Positions 30,662 through 34,906 of a stretch of 34,906 nucleotides of DNA are shown here, piece after piece. Within the stretch, counting starts at the first letter, position 1; each line of letters starts with the position of its first letter. The position numbers and the translations under genes were made by a program. Below the pieces are notes generated by a model. It was not told the origin of the DNA and searched no databases. It worked only from the letters and a program-made list of their open reading frames with translations. Where the stretch lies: contig CAVFYJ010000026.1 in assembly GCA_963626545.1 (NCBI GenBank), forward strand, positions 1 to 34,906. The letters run 5' to 3'. The stretch is from Anthropogastromicrobium sp963626545. GTDB taxonomy: Bacteria; Bacillota; Clostridia; Lachnospirales; Lachnospiraceae.

Positions 30662-33142
30662 TTATTCAGCCTTTTTTACTGGCGTTTTCCGTTTATGGCG
30701 CACGGAAAACTTCAGTCCGTTCTCGCCCTTTTCCACCGTTACGCTGTCACCGCGCTCGATACGACCCTCTAAGATCTCCTCAGACATCGAATCCTCGAGA
30801 TACGTCTGGAGTGCACGTCTTAATGGACGAGCGCCGTACTTCTCATCAAAGCCTTTCTCGATCAGATAATCCTGTGCCTCGTCGGTGACTTTCAGCTTCA
30901 GCTCCATGTTCTCGAGCACTCTTGCCGTGACGGAGCGAAGCATGATATCAAGAATTGCCTTCATATCCTGCTTGTACAGCGGATGGAACACGATAATCTC
31001 GTCGATACGGTTTAAGAACTCCGGCTTGAAGCTCTGCTTGACATCCTCCATGACCTTTGCCTTCATCTGCTGGTAATCGGCCTTTGCATCGGATGCGGCG
31101 CCGAAACCAAGACGCTTTGGTGCCATAATATTTGCGGCACCGCAGTTGGAGGTCATGATGATCACGGTATTCTTGAAGCTAACCTTGCGGCCGTGTGCAT
31201 CGGTGACCTGACCATCGTCCAGCACCTGAAGCAGAATGTTAAACACATCTGGATGAGCCTTTTCGATCTCATCGAACAGCAGCACGCTATATGGATTGCG
31301 GCGGATACGCTCGGAAAGCTGACCGCCCTCCTCGTAGCCAACATATCCTGGCGGCGAACCGATGAGCTTGCTGACACTGTGCTTTTCCATGTATTCGGAC
31401 ATATCAACACGAATAATTGCATTTTCAGTGCCAAACATTGCCTGTGCGAGTGCCTTGGACAGCTCGGTTTTTCCGACACCAGTTGGTCCTAAGAACAGGA
31501 AGGAACCGATCGGACGCTTTGGATCCTTTAAGCCGACACGGCCTCTGCGGATCGCCTTAGAGATTGCAGTAACCGCCTCCTGCTGACCCACGACGCGCTC
31601 ATGAAGTACGTTTTCCAGATTCATCAGGCGCTTTGCCTCGCCTTCCTCAAGAGAACGAACCGGAATTTTCGTCCATGTGGAAACGACATCTGCGATCTCG
31701 TGATCGGTTACCTGCGGGCGGGTGCTTTCCTTTTCCTTCTCCCACTTTTCCATCAGACGGTTGATCTGTGCCTGCTTCTTTTCCTGCTTTTTCTTGATCT
31801 CACCGGCCTTCTCGAATGCTTCTTCCTGAATTGCACTCTCCTTTTGCTGGTTCAATGCCTCGATATCCTTCTTGAGCTTGGAAACAGCCTCTGGTGCAAC
31901 AAATGCAGCCAGACGAACCTTTGACGCTGCCTCATCGACGAGGTCAATCGCCTTATCTGGCAGGAAACGATCGTTGATGTAGCGCGCTGACAGCTTTACT
32001 GCTGCCTCTAATGCTGCATCGGTGATCTCGACCTTGTGATGCTCCTCGTAAACGTGGCGCAGACCTTTAAGGATCGAAACGGTCTCCTCCTCGGAGGGTT
32101 CTTCGACCATAACTGGCTGGAAACGTCGCTCGAGTGCGGCATCCTTCTCGATGTGCTTGCGATATTCGTCGATTGTGGTTGCACCGACAATTTGCAATTC
32201 GCCTCTTGCCAGACACGGCTTTAAGATGTTGGACGCATTCATCGCGCCATCTGCGCCACCTGCATCGACCAATGTGTGAAGCTCATCAATAAACAGAAGC
32301 GTCTCTCCGTCGTTTCGCACTTCGTTAATGACATTTTTCATGCGCTCCTCGAACTCGCCGCGGTACTTTGAACCGGCGACCATGCACGCCATATCAAGTG
32401 TTACCACGCGCTTTCCGGCAATAGTATCTGGCACGTTGTCCTCGTAGATGCGGCTGGCAAGTCCCTCTGCGATGGCAGTCTTTCCGACACCCGGCTCACC
32501 GATCAGACACGGATTGTTCTTGGTACGTCTGCTTAAAATCTGGATGACGCGGTTGATCTCCTGCTCACGACCGATGACCGGATCGATCTTTCCTTCCTTA
32601 GCAAGCTCAGTCAAATCGGTACTGTACTGGTCAAGAAGCGGTGTCTTGCTGCGGCCATTTCTTGTGGACTGTAAGGACTCAACATCCTCTCTTGCCGCTG
32701 CCACATCGCCGTCCTTTGCAGATACAAGCTCAATGTAGAGTTGTCGAATGTTGACTTTCATTGTATTCAAAAGCTTGGTTCCGGCGCAGTCGAAACTCTT
32801 GAGCATAGAAATTAAGATATGCTCGGTTCCGACCAGACTGGAACGAAAGCGCTTTGCCTCTAAGTAGCTGTTCTGGATCACGCGGTAGGCCTCCGGTGAA
32901 AAGCCGTCTGGCTCACGCACACCCACCGAACCTGTCGGTGTAATGAGCGATGAGATCAGCTCAAGCAGACGCTCCTCACTAACGCCCTGCTCCTGCAAAA
33001 GCTGACTTGCCACGCTGTCCAAAACACGCACAAGGCCAAGAAGAAGGTGCTCGGTGCCGATGTAGTTTTGCTCTAACTCAGCAGCGGCCTTTTTGGCCTC
33101 ACCGATTACCTCCTGTGCCCGGTTTGTAAATCGTTCAAACAT
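30662..33142 (-). CDS. clpC: ClpC, Hsp100 AAA+ unfoldase
   Basis: This 826-residue two-ring AAA+ chaperone delivers proteins to ClpP. The N-terminal Clp repeat domain starts MFERFTNRAQEVIGEAKKAA and includes YIGTEHLLLGL. The first ATPase has Walker A GEPGVGKTA near 213. The coiled-coil M domain (~410-470, rich in KKQEKKQAQINRLMEKWEK) binds adaptors. The second ATPase has GPTGVGKTE near 550 and the SPPGYVGYEEGGQLSE pore loop. The LGFG motif near the C-terminal part (APKRLGFGA) corresponds to the ClpP-docking loop. It lies 85 bp after mcsB with GGAGG upstream. In Firmicutes, proteins marked by McsB phosphoarginine are degraded by ClpC-ClpP. Confidence 0.97.
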   Translation of the reverse strand: MFERFTNRAQEVIGEAKKAAAELEQNYIGTEHLLLGLVRVLDSVASQLLQEQGVSEERLLELISSLITPTGSVGVREPDGFSPEAYRVIQNSYLEAKRFRSSLVGTEHILISMLKSFDCAGTKLLNTMKVNIRQLYIELVSAKDGDVAAAREDVESLQSTRNGRSKTPLLDQYSTDLTELAKEGKIDPVIGREQEINRVIQILSRRTKNNPCLIGEPGVGKTAIAEGLASRIYEDNVPDTIAGKRVVTLDMACMVAGSKYRGEFEERMKNVINEVRNDGETLLFIDELHTLVDAGGADGAMNASNILKPCLARGELQIVGATTIDEYRKHIEKDAALERRFQPVMVEEPSEEETVSILKGLRHVYEEHHKVEITDAALEAAVKLSARYINDRFLPDKAIDLVDEAASKVRLAAFVAPEAVSKLKKDIEALNQQKESAIQEEAFEKAGEIKKKQEKKQAQINRLMEKWEKEKESTRPQVTDHEIADVVSTWTKIPVRSLEEGEAKRLMNLENVLHERVVGQQEAVTAISKAIRRGRVGLKDPKRPIGSFLFLGPTGVGKTELSKALAQAMFGTENAIIRVDMSEYMEKHSVSKLIGSPPGYVGYEEGGQLSERIRRNPYSVLLFDEIEKAHPDVFNILLQVLDDGQVTDAHGRKVSFKNTVIIMTSNCGAANIMAPKRLGFGAASDAKADYQQMKAKVMEDVKQSFKPEFLNRIDEIIVFHPLYKQDMKAILDIMLRSVTARVLENMELKLKVTDEAQDYLIEKGFDEKYGARPLRRALQTYLEDSMSEEILEGRIERGDSVTVEKGENGLKFSVRHKRKTPVKKAE

Positions 33143-33227
33143 AAGTGTTCTTCCTCCTAGAGATGATGAAATACAGATTATCGTTCATCAGGCAATATCT
33201 CTTGCCCATAAAAGTAATGGTATCGCC

Positions 33228-34262
33228 TTATGACTGTACAAGCTCTGGCAAATGACTGCGAAGATACTCTGCACGCAACTGATTAAGCCTTGATGCATCT
33301 GTCGTCTTACTCTGTGCCGTTAAGTTTGCCTCCTGCATTCCCATCATGATTTCATAAAAATTGCAATACTCCTTGAATCGGATGATCTGCTTTTCCTGTC
33401 CCCAGCGAAGCTGTGAGACAAGATGCATGCCCATCTTCAACGTCATTAACTTGGAATAGCGAATCGTGCCGTAGGCCTTGTAGCAGATATCCTCCACCTC
33501 CAGCCGATGCTGTTCAATCGAATTGTCGCGAAAGGTGCGCTCCTGTCCGGCAAGCTGTCCGCCCACCTTATCAAGAAGCTCCAAAATCTCCTCCTCGCTT
33601 GTTCCAAGCGTTTTCTCATTATACAACACATACATATTTCCATTCAACTGTTTGTCACTGGAAAATGCTGGCTTTAATTTTAACCCGAAACGACCAATCT
33701 CGTCAACCATATCCTCAAAACGGCTGACCGAATCGAAAAGTGCCAGATGAAGCACCAGATACGCCCGCATGCCGGTTCCAATGTTTGTCGGATAGGTCGT
33801 CAGATACCCAACCTGATCGTCAAATGCATATGGATACAGCTCATTGACATAATCATCAATCTTATCCATTTCCTTCCAGGACTGGTGAAGCTGCGATCCA
33901 GAATGGCTAACCTGCATTCGAAGATGATCCTCACAGTTGATCGTCAAACTGACCGCCTCGTCAACGGAACGAATTAGACCGGCCTGACCTGGCTCTTTTG
34001 CCGCCCGGCGGCTGATCATACGTCGCTCACGCAGGGCATTTCGTTCGAGCTGCGTCATCGCTGATAAATCATAGGTGTTATAGCTTCTTCCATCGAGGCT
34101 GCCGATGCCGCGAAGCTTTTCCTCAAGCTCGCCTGTCAGCTTTTTTGCCTCTTCTTTTTCTAATTTCCACGGGAACTTGTAATCACGCAGGTTGCGAAGC
34201 AGGCGGATTCTGCTCGCCACGATTACGTCATTCTCCGCATCCTTTTCCTCATACCATTTCAT
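33228..34262 (-). CDS. mcsB: McsB protein arginine kinase
   Basis: This 344-residue phosphagen-kinase-fold enzyme phosphorylates arginine residues to tag proteins for ClpCP. Visible motifs are ASRIRLLRNLRDYKFPW near the start, SLTINCEDHLRMQ (usual form N-E-E-D-H; here Cys precedes the Glu), LTTYPTNIGTGMRAYLVLHL and GTSEEEILELLDKVGGQL. ATG 34262 is chosen because MKWYEEKDAENDVIVASRIR is the usual start. The in-frame ATG at 34385 would lie wholly inside mcsA and adds an Arg/Lys-rich stretch unlike the family. It overlaps mcsA by 14 bp, showing translational coupling. Confidence 0.95.
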   Translation of the reverse strand: MKWYEEKDAENDVIVASRIRLLRNLRDYKFPWKLEKEEAKKLTGELEEKLRGIGSLDGRSYNTYDLSAMTQLERNALRERRMISRRAAKEPGQAGLIRSVDEAVSLTINCEDHLRMQVSHSGSQLHQSWKEMDKIDDYVNELYPYAFDDQVGYLTTYPTNIGTGMRAYLVLHLALFDSVSRFEDMVDEIGRFGLKLKPAFSSDKQLNGNMYVLYNEKTLGTSEEEILELLDKVGGQLAGQERTFRDNSIEQHRLEVEDICYKAYGTIRYSKLMTLKMGMHLVSQLRWGQEKQIIRFKEYCNFYEIMMGMQEANLTAQSKTTDASRLNQLRAEYLRSHLPELVQS

Positions 34263-34827
34263 CGCCCGCCTGAATCCTTTCCTGAATCTTCTCCTTGATC
34301 TTCTTGATCTCGTCACGGTAATAAGCTGCCTTCTCGTAATCTTCCTCCGAAACGGCTTCCTTTTGTTTTGCCTGACAGATTTCAAGCTGCTCGTTTAAGT
34401 TCTGGCGCTTTTTCGCATCGGCAACCATATCCGCATGAATCTTCTTGTCGCCCGAAAAGCGTGGCTTCTTGCCGGTATGGGAATTGTTTCCCTGTATCTT
34501 TTTAATGCTGTTATTGATCAAAAGCCCAAATGTATTGTAACAGTCCGCGCAGCCAAAGCGCCCGTCCTGAACAAATTCTTTATATGTCATCCCACAGGTC
34601 GGACAGGACAGATTCGATGCGTCCTCATCCTCGCTGCGTCTGGAATCGTTGATTCCAAGAATTCCTGACAGAAGCCTTGCAAACGGACTGCCAGAGTCCA
34701 TCAACAATCCGCCAAAATCGGACTGAGATGCACACTCGCTGCACAGATTGCGCTCCGTTACGTTTCCGTTTACCACTTCCCGGATGACAATGCTGGCTTC
34801 CCTCATCCTGCATTGCTCACAAAGCAT
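34249..34827 (-). CDS. mcsA: McsA, activator of McsB (UvrB/UvrC-motif zinc protein)
   Basis: This 192-residue protein has CxxC zinc pairs in MLCEQC (3-6) and LCSEC, then a second zinc module, LSCPTCGMTYKEF and GCADCYNTF. A C-terminal UVR helical motif follows (KQKEAVSEEDYEKAAYYRDE), which binds partner proteins. McsA stimulates McsB kinase and belongs with it and ClpC in the CtsR-controlled stress operon. GAGGAGG lies about 8 bases from the ATG. ctsR would be expected next upstream but is not in the window. Confidence 0.93.
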   Translation of the reverse strand: MLCEQCRMREASIVIREVVNGNVTERNLCSECASQSDFGGLLMDSGSPFARLLSGILGINDSRRSEDEDASNLSCPTCGMTYKEFVQDGRFGCADCYNTFGLLINNSIKKIQGNNSHTGKKPRFSGDKKIHADMVADAKKRQNLNEQLEICQAKQKEAVSEEDYEKAAYYRDEIKKIKEKIQERIQAGDEMV

Positions 34828-34906
34828 AATTGATTCCTCCTCATTGTTTCAGTCAATAACTCGGTCATAGAATGGCCGAGCATGCAAAGTTTTCCTTGAA
34901 TGCCGG
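34828..34906. other. Right-edge region upstream of mcsA
   Basis: This 79-base stretch holds the mcsA ribosome site and an imperfect hairpin, CTCGGTCAT / ATGGCCGAG (34860-34880). No CtsR operator repeat (GGTCAAA pairs) and no convincing ctsR C-terminus could be read in any frame. The end of an upstream gene may lie here but cannot be supported. Confidence 0.3.

Noticed and set aside
34263..34385. N-terminal extension of mcsB from an in-frame ATG at 34385
   Set aside because: Would add 41 Arg/Lys-rich residues inside mcsA coding; the usual McsB start, MKWYEEKD, is at 34262.
34828..34906. C-terminal end of ctsR expected before mcsA
   Set aside because: None of the three minus-strand frames gives a recognisable CtsR ending, and no CtsR operator is seen, so it is not called.

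Overview
The window looks like a piece of a Lachnospiraceae (Firmicutes/Clostridia) chromosome. The evidence is the mcsA-mcsB-clpC run followed by radA, strong AGGAGG ribosome sites, the LplABC/YtcQ-type sugar importer with no dedicated ATPase, and cytoplasmic pectin-type hydrolases without signal peptides. Genus cannot be fixed from the sequence alone. Nearly every gene lies on the minus strand; only an AraC-type regulator (10345-11271) and a tRNA-Trp (28507-28577) are on the plus strand.

Layout, left to right. (1) 1-1057: 5' part of a PhoR-like sensor kinase gene, preceded by a small sigma-70-related protein with no region 4. (2) 1152-5831: a compact five-gene minus-strand operon: circularly permuted ATP-grasp protein, alpha-E protein, transglutaminase-like protein, and two tandem AstE/aspartoacylase-type M14 proteins. 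One of the two M14 proteins keeps its zinc ligands and the other has lost nearly all of them. A strong promoter and a leader hairpin lie upstream. (3) 6101-23433: a carbohydrate-use island. It holds a BadF/NagK-type kinase, an unclassified 557-residue toroid/beta-sandwich protein, a GH105 unsaturated-uronyl hydrolase, a divergent AraC regulator, PHP and metallophosphoesterase proteins, an ABC importer (two permeases plus binding protein), a GH38 alpha-mannosidase, a CehA-type PHP protein and a GH28 polygalacturonase-type enzyme. (4) 23558-28189: a 1543-residue membrane protein with cytoplasmic Sel1 repeats, a very long acidic disordered region, one membrane helix, an extracytoplasmic Ser/Glu-rich stalk and a propeller-like C-terminal domain. 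(5) 28445-34827: tRNA-Trp, radA, a small acidic protein, clpC, mcsB and mcsA (protein quality control and stress housekeeping).

How the genes probably work together: the importer brings in oligosaccharides released outside the cell. GH105, GH28, GH38 and perhaps the 557-residue protein trim them in the cytoplasm, and the sugar kinase feeds a product into metabolism. The AraC regulator is divergent from GH105, and the shared intergenic region holds a perfect 10-bp direct repeat phased by 21 bp, the geometry expected for an AraC-family operator.

The main candidates for something new are the ATP-grasp/alpha-E/transglutaminase/active-plus-dead deacylase operon, the truncated sigma-like protein, the giant Sel1-to-propeller transmembrane protein, acidic disordered insertions in neighbouring enzymes, and two families of intergenic palindromes. 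Several minus-strand genes also have an intrinsic-terminator-like hairpin directly against their ribosome site, leaving no room for a promoter in between.
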